The notes under the pieces were generated by a model. That model made no database searches. It worked only from the letters and a program-made list of their open reading frames with translations, and was not told where the DNA came from. A DNA stretch of 47,600 nucleotides, from the NCBI GenBank assembly GCA_937862575.1, contig CALMFM010000106.1, forward strand, positions 1 to 47,600, given 5' to 3'. Within the stretch, counting starts at the first letter, position 1, and each line of letters opens with the position of its first letter. The position numbers were made by a program, and so were the translations under genes. This document shows, piece by piece, positions 1-8,712 of this stretch. This stretch comes from an uncultured Bacillota bacterium. Its GTDB lineage: Bacteria > Bacillota_I > Bacilli_A > Izemoplasmatales > Hujiaoplasmataceae.

Positions 1-240
1 TTGGTCTTAAATGTCGGTTATTCCAATCCGGTCGAAATGGCGATTCCGGAGGGTGTAACAGTCGAGATACCTCAAAACAAGAACACAGAAGTTCAAGTCA
101 AAGGTGCCGACAAACAAATAGTAGGCGAATTTGCGGCTAACATCCGTAAGGTACGTCTACCAGAACCGTACCTTGGAAAAGGTATCAGATACAGAGACGA
201 ACACGTTCGTCGTAAAGAAGGGAAAACAGCTAAGAAATAG
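1..240 (+). CDS. rplF: 50S ribosomal protein L6, C-terminal part (5' end outside window)
   Basis: Reading frame is open from the first base to a TAG stop, giving the last 79 residues of L6. The diagnostic C-terminal signature is visible as [11 protein letters not shown] (about residues 55-65 of the visible part), followed by the basic tail [13 protein letters not shown]6 binds 23S rRNA near the sarcin-ricin loop and the factor-binding site of the large subunit. It is followed 18 bases later by rplR, the standard spc-operon order. The start codon and N-terminal half lie upstream of the window. Confidence 0.97.
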   Translation: MVLNVGYSNPVEMAIPEGVTVEIPQNKNTEVQVKGADKQIVGEFAANIRKVRLPEPYLGKGIRYRDEHVRRKEGKTAKK

Positions 241-258
241 TTAGCTAGGTGATGAATT

Positions 259-615
259 ATGTTTAAACCAGTCGATAAGAATAAACAAAGAATCAAAAGA
301 CATCGTCGGATCAGATTCAGCATCAAAGGTACGCCTGAAAGGCCACGCCTGAATGTTTTCCGTTCAAACAAGCATATCTATGCTCAATTGATCGACGATA
401 TCAACGGAGTTACCTTGGTACAAGCTAATTCCAGTGAGTTCGCTGAAATAAACGGATCCAACGCAGCCGGCGCACAAGTAGTCGGTGGCGCTATTGCTAA
501 AAGAGCAATCGAAAAGGGATTCAAAACAGTTGTATTCGACCGTGGCGGATATCTCTATCACGGAAGAGTAAAAGCATTGGCTGAAGCCGCAAGAGCCGAA
601 GGGCTAGAATTCTAG
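259..615 (+). CDS. rplR: 50S ribosomal protein L18
   Basis: 118 residues, the usual length for bacterial L18. The N-terminus is strongly basic ([13 protein letters not shown]), followed by the family motif [20 protein letters not shown] and a C-terminal [23 protein letters not shown]18 binds 5S rRNA and anchors it in the central protuberance with L5 and L25. The ATG follows an AGGTGATGA ribosome-binding stretch just after the rplF stop. It sits between rplF and rpsE in spc-operon order. Confidence 0.98.
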   Translation: MFKPVDKNKQRIKRHRRIRFSIKGTPERPRLNVFRSNKHIYAQLIDDINGVTLVQANSSEFAEINGSNAAGAQVVGGAIAKRAIEKGFKTVVFDRGGYLYHGRVKALAEAARAEGLEF

Positions 616-632
616 AAGGAGGTTAACGGAAA

Positions 633-1244
633 ATGGAAGACAAAAGAATCGCTGTCGACGAAGAAAATGTCACTGAAGAGACCCAAGGTAATCCAAGGGA
701 CAGAAGAAACAACAGAGGCAGAAGAGACAGAGACAACAGAAGAAAAGACACCAGAAAAAAAGAAGTTAAACTCTATGAAGAGAAAGTTGTAAGCATCGGC
801 CGTGTTACCAAGGTTGTAAAAGGTGGTAGAAGATTCAGCTTCACAGCTTTGGTTGTTGTCGGAGATAGAAAAGGTAAAGTCGGATTCGGAACCGGTAAAG
901 CCGGAGAAGTTCCAGATGCTATCAAGAAAGCTATCGAAGATGCAAAGAAAAACATCATCGAAGTACCTGTAACAGGAACTACAATTCCTCATACAGTTAC
1001 CGGTAAATACGGTGCAGGAAAAGTATTCTTGCGTCCGGCAGCGGAAGGTACCGGAGTTATCGCCGGGGGACCTGTTCGTGCCGTACTTGAATTAGCCGGC
1101 ATCGAAGACGTCTTGAGTAAATCTCTTGGGTCAAGCACACCAATCAACATCGTTCGTGCGACTGTTGCTGGTTTGCAAGAACTGAGAAATGCTGAGGCTG
1201 TCGCCAAGATGAGAGGACTTACCGTTGAGGAGGTACTCAAATAA
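633..1244 (+). CDS. rpsE: 30S ribosomal protein S5, with long charged N-terminal extension
   Basis: 203 residues; typical bacterial S5 is about 165. The S5 core begins near residue 49 ([19 protein letters not shown]) with the RNA-binding domain, and the C-terminal domain carries [20 protein letters not shown]. The extra 35-40 residues at the N-terminus are almost wholly charged or polar: an acidic first 20 residues, then an Arg/Asp/Asn-rich run (about 21-43). S5 sits near the mRNA entry tunnel and affects decoding accuracy. A strong AGAAGGAGGTT site at about 613-623 precedes the ATG, so the long form looks genuine. The stop TAA overlaps the rpmD ATG by one base (TAATG), suggesting coupled translation. 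Confidence 0.97.
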   Translation: MEDKRIAVDEENVTEETQGNPRDRRNNRGRRDRDNRRKDTRKKEVKLYEEKVVSIGRVTKVVKGGRRFSFTALVVVGDRKGKVGFGTGKAGEVPDAIKKAIEDAKKNIIEVPVTGTTIPHTVTGKYGAGKVFLRPAAEGTGVIAGGPVRAVLELAGIEDVLSKSLGSSTPINIVRATVAGLQELRNAEAVAKMRGLTVEEVLK

Positions 1245-1426
1245 TGGCAAACTTAAAAATAACATTGGTTAAAGGTCTGGTAGGACACAAACCAAATCAA
1301 ATCAAAACCGTAAAGGCTTTGGGACTCACCAAGAGAAACTCTTCTGTTGTCAAAGAAGACAACGAAATGATCAGAGGCATGATTAACACCGTTATTCATC
1401 TGGTCACAGTTGAAGAAGTGAAGTAG
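1244..1426 (+). CDS. rpmD: 50S ribosomal protein L30
   Basis: 60 residues, normal for bacterial L30. Recognisable features are [24 protein letters not shown], the conserved L30 stretch with its GLxK core, and the C-terminal [17 protein letters not shown]. It is a small large-subunit protein bound to 23S rRNA. The ATG overlaps the rpsE stop by one base, and the RBS GAGGAGG lies inside the rpsE 3' end. It is followed 10 bases later by rplO. Confidence 0.97.
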   Translation: MANLKITLVKGLVGHKPNQIKTVKALGLTKRNSSVVKEDNEMIRGMINTVIHLVTVEEVK

Positions 1427-1436
1427 GAGGTAGATT

Positions 1437-1877
1437 ATGACTTTACATGAATTGAAACCTAACCAAGGCGCTACCCATTACAAGAAAAGACTCGGACGCG
1501 GAACAAGCTCTGGAACTGGAAAAACTTCTGGACGCGGACAAAAGGGACAAAACTCCCGCACCGGCGGCGGAGTCAGACTTGGTTTCGAAGGTGGACAAAC
1601 TCCACTTTACAAACGTTTGCGTAAGAAAGGATTCACAAATCCATTCAGAAAAGAATTCGCAATCGTCAACATTGAAGACTTAAACAGATACGCTGAAGGC
1701 ACTATCGTTAATCCTGAACTGTTGTTAAAAGACAGAGTCATTAACAAAGTGTTGGACGGAATTAAAATTTTAGGAAGAGGGAAATTAGAGGTAAAGCTTA
1801 CTGTTCAGGCTCACAAATTTACGGCGTCAGCTGAAAAGGCAATACAAGATGCTGGTGGCGTGGCAGAGGTGATATGA
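1437..1877 (+). CDS. rplO: 50S ribosomal protein L15
   Basis: 146 residues, standard for L15. It opens with the family signature [20 protein letters not shown], then the Gly/Lys/Arg-rich extended arm ([20 protein letters not shown]) that threads into 23S rRNA, and [15 protein letters not shown]. It assembles late in the large subunit. A TAGGAGGT site precedes the ATG. The TGA stop overlaps the start of secY, the usual L15-SecY junction. Use of TGA as stop here supports the standard genetic code. Confidence 0.98.
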   Translation: MTLHELKPNQGATHYKKRLGRGTSSGTGKTSGRGQKGQNSRTGGGVRLGFEGGQTPLYKRLRKKGFTNPFRKEFAIVNIEDLNRYAEGTIVNPELLLKDRVINKVLDGIKILGRGKLEVKLTVQAHKFTASAEKAIQDAGGVAEVI

Positions 1878-3220
1878 TGGAAACTTTGAAAAAGATTTTT
1901 AAAAACAAGGATCTGCTCAAAAAACTTGGTTTCACATTATTAGCTTTCGTAGTTTTCAAATTCCTAACTTATGTGACAATGCCTTTAGTCAATACGGCAT
2001 CGTTGACAGACATGTTCGACAACACCGGATTCTTAGGTATCGTCAACTCTATTTCCGGTAACGCATTGCGTAACTATTCAATCATCGCATTAGGTATCAG
2101 CCCGTACATCACCGCATCCATCGTGGTGCAGATGTTACAAATGGATATCATTCCTGCTTTGAAAGAGTGGAGCCTTGAGGGCGAAGCTGGAAGAAAGAAA
2201 ATATCAAGACTTAACAGATATGTCGCTTTAGGTTTGGCATTCGTTCAAGCTTTGGCAATGACATTCGCATTCCATTCCAATCAAACCCAATTGTTCCAGA
2301 CATTCGTCAGCGACTGGGCAACTGCGGGTGGAAGAAACTTGTGGTTCTTGGTATACTTCTATATCGCAGTAGTTTTGACTGCAGGAACAGCATTCATGAT
2401 CTGGTTAGCTGACCAAATTACTTTGAGAGGTATCGGAAATGGTTCATCGATGTTAATCGTCGGTGGTATCATTATGGCATTGCCTGGTACAATAACTTCA
2501 TTGTATCAATATTACATCTCAGGAACTCTAGCATCACCATATGCTAGTGCCGGAACTTGGTCTGGATATGTACTTTTCTCAGTTTGTATCCTATTGTTCG
2601 TTCTAGTGTTGGTCGGGGTTACCTACATTCAAGTGTCGGTAAGAAAAATTCCAATCCAATACGCAAACAGACCTGCAAGCCAAAAATTCCAAGGCAAGTC
2701 AGAATCTAATGTACCGCTGAAAGTCAATACCGCAGGTGTTATCCCGGTTATCTTCGCATCGATTATCTTATCGTTGCCAAGTACTGTTTTCGGATACATC
2801 AGCATATCTTCGACCGCCAGCAACTGGTTGAATCAATTGTTCAGCTACACGCAACCAATCGGATTCGCTATCTACATCATCCTGATTTTCGTCTTCACGT
2901 TCTTCTATACGTTCATTGTTGTAAGACCTGAACAAATGGCGGACAACTTGTCGAAACAGAATGCATACATACCTGGCGTTAGACCTGGTTATGACACTGA
3001 AACATATATTACAAAAACATTATTTAGAATCACAGTCATCGGAGCTCTTTACCTTATTGTTATCGCAGCACTTCCGATTATTGCTTCAATGGTATTAGGC
3101 CATTCTTATATTCAAATCGGTGGAACATCTCTACTGATTATCGTTGGTGTTTCTTTGGAAACTGCAAAACAAATCGAAACAGACACCCAGGAAAAGACTT
3201 ATACAGGATTCATGAGATAA
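1874..3220 (+). CDS. secY: Preprotein translocase subunit SecY
   Basis: 448 residues with the ten membrane segments expected of SecY, the central pore subunit of the Sec translocon. Visible signatures include [15 protein letters not shown] (TM2 and plug region), [15 protein letters not shown] (first cytoplasmic loop), and a long cytoplasmic loop with [14 protein letters not shown] that contacts SecA or ribosomes. The C-terminal loop carries [22 protein letters not shown]. Start could be ATG 1874 or ATG 1877 (Met-Met); both overlap the rplO stop. Its partner SecE lies in this window at 28562. SecG is not seen here. Confidence 0.98.
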   Translation: MMETLKKIFKNKDLLKKLGFTLLAFVVFKFLTYVTMPLVNTASLTDMFDNTGFLGIVNSISGNALRNYSIIALGISPYITASIVVQMLQMDIIPALKEWSLEGEAGRKKISRLNRYVALGLAFVQALAMTFAFHSNQTQLFQTFVSDWATAGGRNLWFLVYFYIAVVLTAGTAFMIWLADQITLRGIGNGSSMLIVGGIIMALPGTITSLYQYYISGTLASPYASAGTWSGYVLFSVCILLFVLVLVGVTYIQVSVRKIPIQYANRPASQKFQGKSESNVPLKVNTAGVIPVIFASIILSLPSTVFGYISISSTASNWLNQLFSYTQPIGFAIYIILIFVFTFFYTFIVVRPEQMADNLSKQNAYIPGVRPGYDTETYITKTLFRITVIGALYLIVIAALPIIASMVLGHSYIQIGGTSLLIIVGVSLETAKQIETDTQEKTYTGFMR

Positions 3221-3230
3221 GGATCATCCT

Positions 3231-3878
3231 ATGATAAATCTGTTGATAATGGGAAAACCAGGAGCCGGAAAAGGTACTCAGGCAAAACGTCTATTGGATT
3301 ATTATCAGTTGAAACATATCTCAACCGGTAACATCTATCGTGATGAAATAAAAAAACATTCCAAAATTGGAATCGAAGCCGAAAAGTATCTATCTGAAGG
3401 CAACCTCGTCCCTGATAAAATGACCAACGATATCGTGAAGGATGTTTTATGCAAAAAGGATTATCCAAAAGGTTTCATGCTGGACGGATATCCGCGTACT
3501 GACGCCCAAGCCTGCGCCCTCGACTCGATGTTGGAGGGACTAGGCATTAAATTGACGGCAGTCATCAATGTGGAAGTTGAAGACGAAGTATTGATGCACC
3601 GCATGGCCGGACGAAGAGTCTGTTCAAATTGCGGTGAAACATACCACGTTGAATATCATCCACCAAGAGTGGAAGGCATCTGTGATTACTGTGGACACAA
3701 ATTGATTCAACGAGAGGACGATCTCGAAGAATCGGTAATGAATCGTCTGAATATTTATAACGAGAAGACAAGACCATTGCTAGAGCATTACCAGAAAAAG
3801 GGAATACTCATGGTGGTGGACGGTTCTAAACCAACCGAAGAAGTCTTCAAGGAAATAGTGGACAGATTAGGAGAATGA
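3231..3878 (+). CDS. adk: Adenylate kinase, zinc-LID type
   Basis: 215 residues. It catalyses ATP + AMP to 2 ADP and keeps adenylate pools balanced in the cytosol. The P-loop GKPGAGKGT is at residues 8-16, the AMP-binding region includes STGN (31-34), and DGYPRT (85-90) is the NMP motif. The LID has four cysteines, C131, C134, C151 and C154, arranged as CxxC...CxxC, which is the structural zinc site of Gram-positive Adk. Standard position between secY and map. It ends in TGA. Confidence 0.98.
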   Translation: MINLLIMGKPGAGKGTQAKRLLDYYQLKHISTGNIYRDEIKKHSKIGIEAEKYLSEGNLVPDKMTNDIVKDVLCKKDYPKGFMLDGYPRTDAQACALDSMLEGLGIKLTAVINVEVEDEVLMHRMAGRRVCSNCGETYHVEYHPPRVEGICDYCGHKLIQREDDLEESVMNRLNIYNEKTRPLLEHYQKKGILMVVDGSKPTEEVFKEIVDRLGE

Positions 3879-3881
3879 CAC

Positions 3882-4631
3882 ATGGTTACAAGAAAGTCGA
3901 ATCGTGAAATCGAATTGATGAGAGTTGCTGGCAGGATTGTTGCTTTGGCTCACAAAGCCGTTAGTGAAGCAATCCGTCCGGGAATCACCACAAAAGAACT
4001 GAATGATTTGGTCGAAAAAGTAATCCGTGATAATGATGCAATCCCGTCATTCTTAAATTATAGTGGTTATCCTGCTTCCGCATGCATATCAATAAACGAG
4101 GAAGTCGTACATGGAATACCGAGCCCGAGTCGCGTCTTGAAAGAGGGAGATATCGTCTCCGTCGATATTGGCGCGCTCTATCACGGTTATCATGGTGACT
4201 CAGCGTGGACTTATGCATGCGGGGAGATATCACAAGCCGCACGTGGCCTTATGGAAGGCACTAAGGCGAGTTTGTTCGCTGGCTTGGCAAAAGCCAAGGC
4301 GGGAAATCGTCTATCCGACATATCACATGAAATCCAAAAAACCGCTGAAGGTTTAGGATATTCGGTGGTAAGAGAATTCGTCGGCCACGGAGTTGGAAAA
4401 TGGCTTCATGAAGATCCACAAATCCCGAATTACGGATTACCAGGTCGGGGATTGTTGCTGAAATCAGGCATGACCTTGGCGATTGAACCGATGATCAACA
4501 TGGGAGCGAAAGAAGTAAAAGTATTATCTGATGGTTGGACCACCGTCACAAGGGATGGATCGATGTCTGCTCATTACGAGCACACGATATTGATCACCGA
4601 AGACGGATATGAGATCTTGACCACAATCTAA
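3882..4631 (+). CDS. map: Methionine aminopeptidase type I
   Basis: 249 residues. It removes the initiator methionine from new proteins. All five metal ligands of the family are present: D95 and D106 ([18 protein letters not shown]), H169 ([14 protein letters not shown]), E202 (LAIEPMIN) and E233 ([11 protein letters not shown]); H77 (VVHGIP) is the conserved substrate-site histidine. Each is two residues before the E. coli number, so the gene is full length. It begins 3 bases after the adk stop with an RBS inside the adk 3' end. Located between adk and infA as in Bacillus. Confidence 0.98.
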   Translation: MVTRKSNREIELMRVAGRIVALAHKAVSEAIRPGITTKELNDLVEKVIRDNDAIPSFLNYSGYPASACISINEEVVHGIPSPSRVLKEGDIVSVDIGALYHGYHGDSAWTYACGEISQAARGLMEGTKASLFAGLAKAKAGNRLSDISHEIQKTAEGLGYSVVREFVGHGVGKWLHEDPQIPNYGLPGRGLLLKSGMTLAIEPMINMGAKEVKVLSDGWTTVTRDGSMSAHYEHTILITEDGYEILTTI

Positions 4632-4645
4632 AGGGAGTGATTTAT

Positions 4646-4867
4646 TTGGCAAAAAAAGACGACGTCATCGAAATGAACGGCTCTGTTGTAGAAGTTTTGC
4701 CCAATGCGCAATTTATAGTTGAGCTAGAAATCGGACACCGGATAACTTGTCACGTTTCTGGTAAAATCCGCATGAATTACATACGCATTTTACCAGGCGA
4801 TAAAGTCAAAGTAGAACTATCGACATACGACCTAACACGTGGCAGAATTACTTATAGAATGAAATAA
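4646..4867 (+). CDS. infA: Translation initiation factor IF-1
   Basis: 73 residues when started at TTG 4646. An in-frame GTG at 4637 exists, but it lies inside the ribosome-binding site GGGAGTGA (4633-4640), so the TTG nine codon-bases later is the better start and gives the canonical N-terminus [15 protein letters not shown]. The single S1/OB-fold shows the family motif [21 protein letters not shown], and the end [12 protein letters not shown] is typical. IF-1 binds the ribosomal A site during initiation. Followed by rpmJ, the usual map-infA-rpmJ order. Confidence 0.96.
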   Translation: MAKKDDVIEMNGSVVEVLPNAQFIVELEIGHRITCHVSGKIRMNYIRILPGDKVKVELSTYDLTRGRITYRMK

Positions 4868-4902
4868 TTACAAGAAAGAAAGATTTTAAGGAGGATAATG
4901 GT

Positions 4903-5019
4903 ATGAAAGTAAGACCATCTGTAAAGAAAATCTGTGATAAATGTAAAATCATAAAACGAAACGGAACAGTGCTTGTTATTTGTGAGAATCCAAAACATAA
5001 GCAAAGACAAGGAAAGTAG
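4903..5019 (+). CDS. rpmJ: 50S ribosomal protein L36 (zinc type)
   Basis: 38-residue small gene starting [14 protein letters not shown] and ending PKHKQRQGK. It keeps the zinc-binding CxxC...C...H pattern of the zinc-containing L36 paralogue: C11, C14, C27 and H32. The full AAGGAGG site at 4889-4895 precedes the ATG. Conserved place between infA and rpsM supports the call. Confidence 0.96.
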   Translation: MKVRPSVKKICDKCKIIKRNGTVLVICENPKHKQRQGK

Positions 5020-5029
5020 GAGGTAATTT

Positions 5030-5395
5030 ATGGCACGTATCGCAGGAGTAGATATTCCAAGAGAAAAAAGAGTAGTAATATCGTTAACATATGTATTCGG
5101 AATCGGTAAGACAAGATCACAAAAGATTTTGGCTGCTTGTGGTATTTCCGAAGACAAAAGAACAAAAGACCTGACTGACGAAGAAATCGTAAAAATCCGT
5201 CAGGAAGTTCAAAAATACACAGTTGAAGGTGACCTTAGAAGAGAGAGAGCCATGAACATCAAACGTTTGATGGAAATCGGTTCATATCGTGGAATGCGTC
5301 ATCGTAAAGGACTACCAGTTCGTGGACAAAACACAAGAAACAATGCGAGAACTCGCAAGGGTCCAAGAAAAACAGTAGCCAATAAGAAGAAATAG
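5030..5395 (+). CDS. rpsM: 30S ribosomal protein S13
   Basis: 121 residues, normal length. It starts [20 protein letters not shown], contains the helix-two-turn-helix [11 protein letters not shown], and ends in the basic tail typical of S13 ([22 protein letters not shown]). It sits in the head of the small subunit, contacts the P-site tRNA and forms bridges to the large subunit. RBS AGGAGGT is 8 bases before the ATG. Followed by rpsK. Confidence 0.98.
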   Translation: MARIAGVDIPREKRVVISLTYVFGIGKTRSQKILAACGISEDKRTKDLTDEEIVKIRQEVQKYTVEGDLRRERAMNIKRLMEIGSYRGMRHRKGLPVRGQNTRNNARTRKGPRKTVANKKK

Positions 5396-5413
5396 GAAAG
5401 GAGATTGAATTAA

Positions 5414-5800
5414 ATGGCAAAAGTAGTAAGAACAAAACGTCGTGTGAAGAAGAATATTCCGACCGGAGTTGCACATATTCACTCGACTTTCAACAACACG
5501 ATCATCACGATCACAGATACCAAAGGCAATGCCATATCTTGGAGCTCATCTGGAGCTATCGGATACAAAGGCAGCCGTAAATCGACTCCTTTCGCAGCCG
5601 GATTGGCTTCGGAAGCAGCCGCCAAAGCAGCTATGGATAACGGCGTACAAAAAGTTGAAGTTGAAGTTAAAGGTCCAGGACCTGGACGCGAAGCCGCTAT
5701 TAGAAGCTTGCAAGTTGCAGGATTAGAGATTACTTCCATCAAAGATGTCACACCAGTTCCTCATAACGGATGTCGTCCAAGAAAACGACCACGTGGTTAG
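5414..5800 (+). CDS. rpsK: 30S ribosomal protein S11
   Basis: 128 residues. Signatures are [38 protein letters not shown], and the highly conserved C-terminus [19 protein letters not shown]11 lies on the platform of the small subunit near the E-site codon. Preceded by an AGGAAAGGAGATT site. Order rpsM-rpsK-rpoA-rplQ is the alpha operon; the rpsD gene that some bacteria carry here is absent, as in Bacillus. Confidence 0.98.
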   Translation: MAKVVRTKRRVKKNIPTGVAHIHSTFNNTIITITDTKGNAISWSSSGAIGYKGSRKSTPFAAGLASEAAAKAAMDNGVQKVEVEVKGPGPGREAAIRSLQVAGLEITSIKDVTPVPHNGCRPRKRPRG

Positions 5801-5810
5801 GAGGTAGCCT

Positions 5811-6761
5811 ATGAAGGACTTGAAATTCGAAAAACCTAAGACTATTACCGAAGAGATCAATGACAGATACGGGCGATTTGTAATAACTCCTCTTGACAGA
5901 GGATTCGGAATCACCATCGGAAATTCATTAAGGCGAGTTTTATTGTCTTCTTTGCCTGGAGCTGCTATAGTTAATGTCAACATCGACGACGTGGTACACG
6001 AGTTTACACCGATTGACGACGTAGTAGAGGATGTTACTGCAATCGTATTAAATCTAAAAGGAATCATCCTGTTCATCGACAATGATGACCCAAAAGTTGA
6101 AAAGCGTCTGGACATCACTGTAAACGGGCCTAAAGACGTTTATGCCAGCGATATCTTGGCTGATGAGCAGGTGACTATTGTCAATCCTGACCACTATATC
6201 TGCCATGTCAACGCCGGCAAGGAACTAAGAATGGTCATGAAAGCCAGAAAAGGCAATGGCTATGTCAGTTCCAAGGAGAATGCTGTATACCGTGACGATG
6301 TAAACGACATCGCCATCGACAGTATCTACACTCCAGTCGTCAAGGCTAATTATACGGTTGACAAAACCAGAGTCGAAGACTCAGGAGATTACGACAAGAT
6401 GACTATTGAAGTTTGGACAAACGGGTCAATCAATCCTAAGGATGCCATTGGAATGGCTTCAAAAATGTTGATAGATCATTTCCAAACAGTAGTTGAACTT
6501 TCCACAAGCGATCTCGTAGAAGATTTCATGGTGGAAAGAAAGAGTGAGGAAAAGAATCGCAATCTGGAAAAACCGATTGAAGATCTTGACCTTTCAGTAA
6601 GATCATACAACTGCCTAAAGAGAGCTGGAATCCATACTCTTGGAGAACTCATCGAGAAATCCGAAGAAGATATGATGAAAGTTAGAAACTTAGGTAAGAA
6701 ATCATTGAAAGAAGTTAAGCAAAAGCTTGAAGAGATGAATTTAAGCTTGGCTAAACACTAA
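5811..6761 (+). CDS. rpoA: RNA polymerase subunit alpha
   Basis: 316 residues. The N-terminal domain (about 1-230) has the dimerisation and beta-binding motifs ITPLDRGFGITIGNSLRRVLLSS (residues about 26-48) and NPKDAIGMASKMLIDHF. After an acidic linker, the C-terminal domain (about 250-312) has the UP-element and activator-binding helices (LSVRSYNCLKRAGI, HTLGELIEKSEED, VRNLGKKSLKEVKQKL). An intact C-terminal domain implies UP-element use, consistent with the AT-rich sequence upstream of the rRNA promoter here. Partners RpoB and RpoC are also in this window. Confidence 0.98.
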   Translation: MKDLKFEKPKTITEEINDRYGRFVITPLDRGFGITIGNSLRRVLLSSLPGAAIVNVNIDDVVHEFTPIDDVVEDVTAIVLNLKGIILFIDNDDPKVEKRLDITVNGPKDVYASDILADEQVTIVNPDHYICHVNAGKELRMVMKARKGNGYVSSKENAVYRDDVNDIAIDSIYTPVVKANYTVDKTRVEDSGDYDKMTIEVWTNGSINPKDAIGMASKMLIDHFQTVVELSTSDLVEDFMVERKSEEKNRNLEKPIEDLDLSVRSYNCLKRAGIHTLGELIEKSEEDMMKVRNLGKKSLKEVKQKLEEMNLSLAKH

Positions 6762-6777
6762 TCATAGGAGGATAATC

Positions 6778-7137
6778 ATGGCTAGAGGATATACCAAACT
6801 TAATCGTAATAGCGCCAATCGCAAGGCACTGATTCGTGATTTAGCCACGCAACTTATTTTGCATGAGAAAATCGAAACATCAGTAATTAAGGCCAAAGAA
6901 GTCAGAAGAACTTTTGAAAAACTTGTGACTTTAGCTAAAAAAGGCGATTTGAATTCTGCCAGAGTAGCAGAAAAGACAGTTAGAGAACTGAAAATCGAAG
7001 ATACATACGCTTTGACAAAACTGTTCACGGTAATCGGACCTAAGTACCAAGATCGTAATGGCGGATACACTCGCATTTACAAGATTGGTCCTAGAAGAGG
7101 CGATTCCTGCCCGATGGCAATCATCGAACTTGTCTAA
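6778..7137 (+). CDS. rplQ: 50S ribosomal protein L17
   Basis: 119 residues. It starts ARGYTKLNRNSANRKALIRD and ends with the invariant-type GPRRGDSCPMAIIELV. L17 sits by the polypeptide exit tunnel. Preceded by CATAGGAGG. It is the last gene of the alpha operon, and a strong intrinsic terminator follows 13 bases after the stop. Confidence 0.98.
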   Translation: MARGYTKLNRNSANRKALIRDLATQLILHEKIETSVIKAKEVRRTFEKLVTLAKKGDLNSARVAEKTVRELKIEDTYALTKLFTVIGPKYQDRNGGYTRIYKIGPRRGDSCPMAIIELV

Positions 7138-7150
7138 TAACAATAAAGAT

Positions 7151-7182
7151 AAGACTGCACAAAAATGCAGTCTTTTTTCTTT
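7151..7182 (+). terminator. Rho-independent terminator of the spc/alpha operon
   Basis: A perfect 9-base stem (7151-7159 with 7166-7174), AAGACTGCA pairing with TGCAGTCTT around a CAAAAA loop, is followed by a T-rich tail. It separates rplQ from the next transcription unit. Confidence 0.9.
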
Positions 7183-7192
7183 TATTATATAT

Positions 7193-7221
7193 TTGTAAAA
7201 CATTGGAAAAAATGATATATT
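7193..7221 (+). promoter_or_regulatory. Candidate sigma-A promoter for the 7244/7946 gene pair
   Basis: TTGTAA at 7193-7198 and TATATT at 7216-7221 are separated by exactly 17 bases. Together with the terminator just upstream, it makes the next two genes a separate transcription unit. Confidence 0.55.
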
Positions 7222-7243
7222 TTTAATGGGAGGATTTGAACAT

Positions 7244-7936
7244 ATGAAATTTCTTAGAAACCTTTTGATATTGATATTTTTATTGATTGTAGGCATATTT
7301 ATTTTCGTATTCTCATTTTTGGACAGAATAGCTTATGACGTGACATTAGCCGACTTGCCACAAGACGTTTATGAATACTCAGGAGACCTGCTGGCACTGG
7401 CAATGCAAGACATTCAAGAGATATTCTTGGCCGATGAAGAGGACAGATATACCATTACCGAAGAGGTAGTGAATCTGATAATTCTAGATACAGTTCGCGA
7501 GAACATCAATGCCGATTACGACCCGCTGGCTGATGATTGCAGTGACACCAGTTGTGCCATGATAATTGAAGAAGAATATTTCTATATAGATTATGTATAC
7601 GCAGAACTCAACGAGGATAATCAACTTGTTATAACTATCAGTTTTGGCGCAAATAAATACATAGATAATCGCACTGCGCTTATTCTAGTCTTCGATATCG
7701 AGTTCGATATCGACTTCGACTGGACGATTCTTGATGGATTCAGCGCTCTTGATGATATGCAAATAGTCTTCACTTTGAATTCCTATAGTTTGGGCGAAAG
7801 AAACATGTCCATGAATCTGCTCGATTACATCTTCAATCAGATGAATAAGGATTCAATTGAAGAAAACATGACATTTGGGACTTTGAATCTGGATGATTAT
7901 ACTTATTCCATCTCAATAAGAGACGCCTTTTTGTAA
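7244..7936 (+). CDS. Unknown membrane-anchored protein, single N-terminal membrane segment
   Basis: 230 residues from ATG 7244, chosen because GGGAGG at 7228-7233 is correctly spaced; the in-frame ATG at 7226 overlaps that site. I do not recognise a family. Residues about 5-28 (LRNLLILIFLLIVGIFIFVF) form one hydrophobic segment with basic residues before it, predicting an N-in anchor and an outside domain of about 200 residues. That domain is very acidic, Asp/Glu/Ile/Tyr-rich, with a CSDTSC pair that could form a disulfide. There is no lipobox cysteine. The next gene, a HEPN-like/CBS protein, begins 9 bases after the stop with its RBS AAGG at the junction, so the two are probably co-transcribed and may work together. 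Function not assigned. Confidence 0.75.
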   Translation: MKFLRNLLILIFLLIVGIFIFVFSFLDRIAYDVTLADLPQDVYEYSGDLLALAMQDIQEIFLADEEDRYTITEEVVNLIILDTVRENINADYDPLADDCSDTSCAMIIEEEYFYIDYVYAELNEDNQLVITISFGANKYIDNRTALILVFDIEFDIDFDWTILDGFSALDDMQIVFTLNSYSLGERNMSMNLLDYIFNQMNKDSIEENMTFGTLNLDDYTYSISIRDAFL

Positions 7937-7945
7937 GGTATATAG

Positions 7946-8665
7946 ATGACAAGAGAGAAAGAGTTCTTGGAGTTGTTCAACAGTCTTGAACAATTCTTGA
8001 GAGTTGAGTACAACCAAGAGCAATACGGTTATTCAGGATTCATGGCAACTATATATCGTATTAGAAAAGGAAATAAAAATCCTTTGATTTCCAATCGTTA
8101 TAATTTCGATATAATCCAGCAGGCATCTCAAATCAGGAACATCATCGCTCACAATAATGACGTCGTTTTGCCAACGGATGCATTCATGGAGAAGTTCACG
8201 CACTTGGTTGAGAAAATAACCAATCCACTAAGAGTGGAAAACATAATGATTCCGATATCCAAACTCAAGACTGTCGGATTGTCAAACACAGTTGAAGAAG
8301 CGGTCGGATTACTGAAAGAATTCGGATTCAATACGATTCCTATAATCGAGCGCGGTAATCTGATGGGGATATTTACAGAGAAATCTCCATTTGACTTTTT
8401 ATCCATACACAAGAATCAAACATTGGAAAAAACCATGAAAATCAACGATATTCTTGAAGCCGTGGATCTCAATTCCGACCCACGGCATTACTATGGATTC
8501 GTCGAGCGCAAATTAAAAATTGAAGACGCTTATGATCTCTTCAACAAAGATTTGAAGTCAAGGCGGGAGATGTTGTTGCTGCTGGTGACCGAAAATGGTG
8601 AGCCAAAAGAAAAACTTTTGGGAATTGTGGCTTTACGTGATATAGAAAATGCATTATTAGCATAG
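7946..8665 (+). CDS. HEPN-like domain fused to a CBS pair; possible ligand-gated RNase or sensor
   Basis: 239 residues. The N-terminal ~90 residues are helical and contain RNIIAH (residues 64-69), matching the RNxxxH form of the HEPN active-site motif known from RNase toxins and defence proteins. Residues about 97-150 form a clear CBS repeat (RVENIMIPISKL through NTIPIIERGNLMGIFTEKS). Residues about 165-239 form a weaker second CBS repeat ending LLGIVALRDIENALL. CBS pairs bind adenosyl nucleotides or related ligands. It follows the unknown membrane protein at 7244 in a likely operon and precedes ecfA1, which has its own promoter. RNase activity is inferred from one motif only; the N-terminal part could be a non-catalytic helical bundle. 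Confidence 0.7.
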   Translation: MTREKEFLELFNSLEQFLRVEYNQEQYGYSGFMATIYRIRKGNKNPLISNRYNFDIIQQASQIRNIIAHNNDVVLPTDAFMEKFTHLVEKITNPLRVENIMIPISKLKTVGLSNTVEEAVGLLKEFGFNTIPIIERGNLMGIFTEKSPFDFLSIHKNQTLEKTMKINDILEAVDLNSDPRHYYGFVERKLKIEDAYDLFNKDLKSRREMLLLLVTENGEPKEKLLGIVALRDIENALLA

Positions 8666-8682
8666 GAAAATCGCGGTTTTTT

Positions 8683-8691
8683 TGGTATAAT
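8683..8691 (+). promoter_or_regulatory. Extended -10 promoter for ecfA1 operon
   Basis: TGGTATAAT at 8683-8691 is an extended -10 (TGn plus perfect TATAAT). No good -35 hexamer is seen 17 bases upstream. It lies between the HEPN-CBS stop and the ecfA1 ATG. Confidence 0.6.
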
Positions 8692-8712
8692 ATCTACTTG
8701 GACGGTGCTTTT

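Noticed and set aside
5479-5751. 90-codon minus-strand ORF inside rpsK
   Set aside because: Antisense shadow of a highly conserved ribosomal protein gene, with no RBS.
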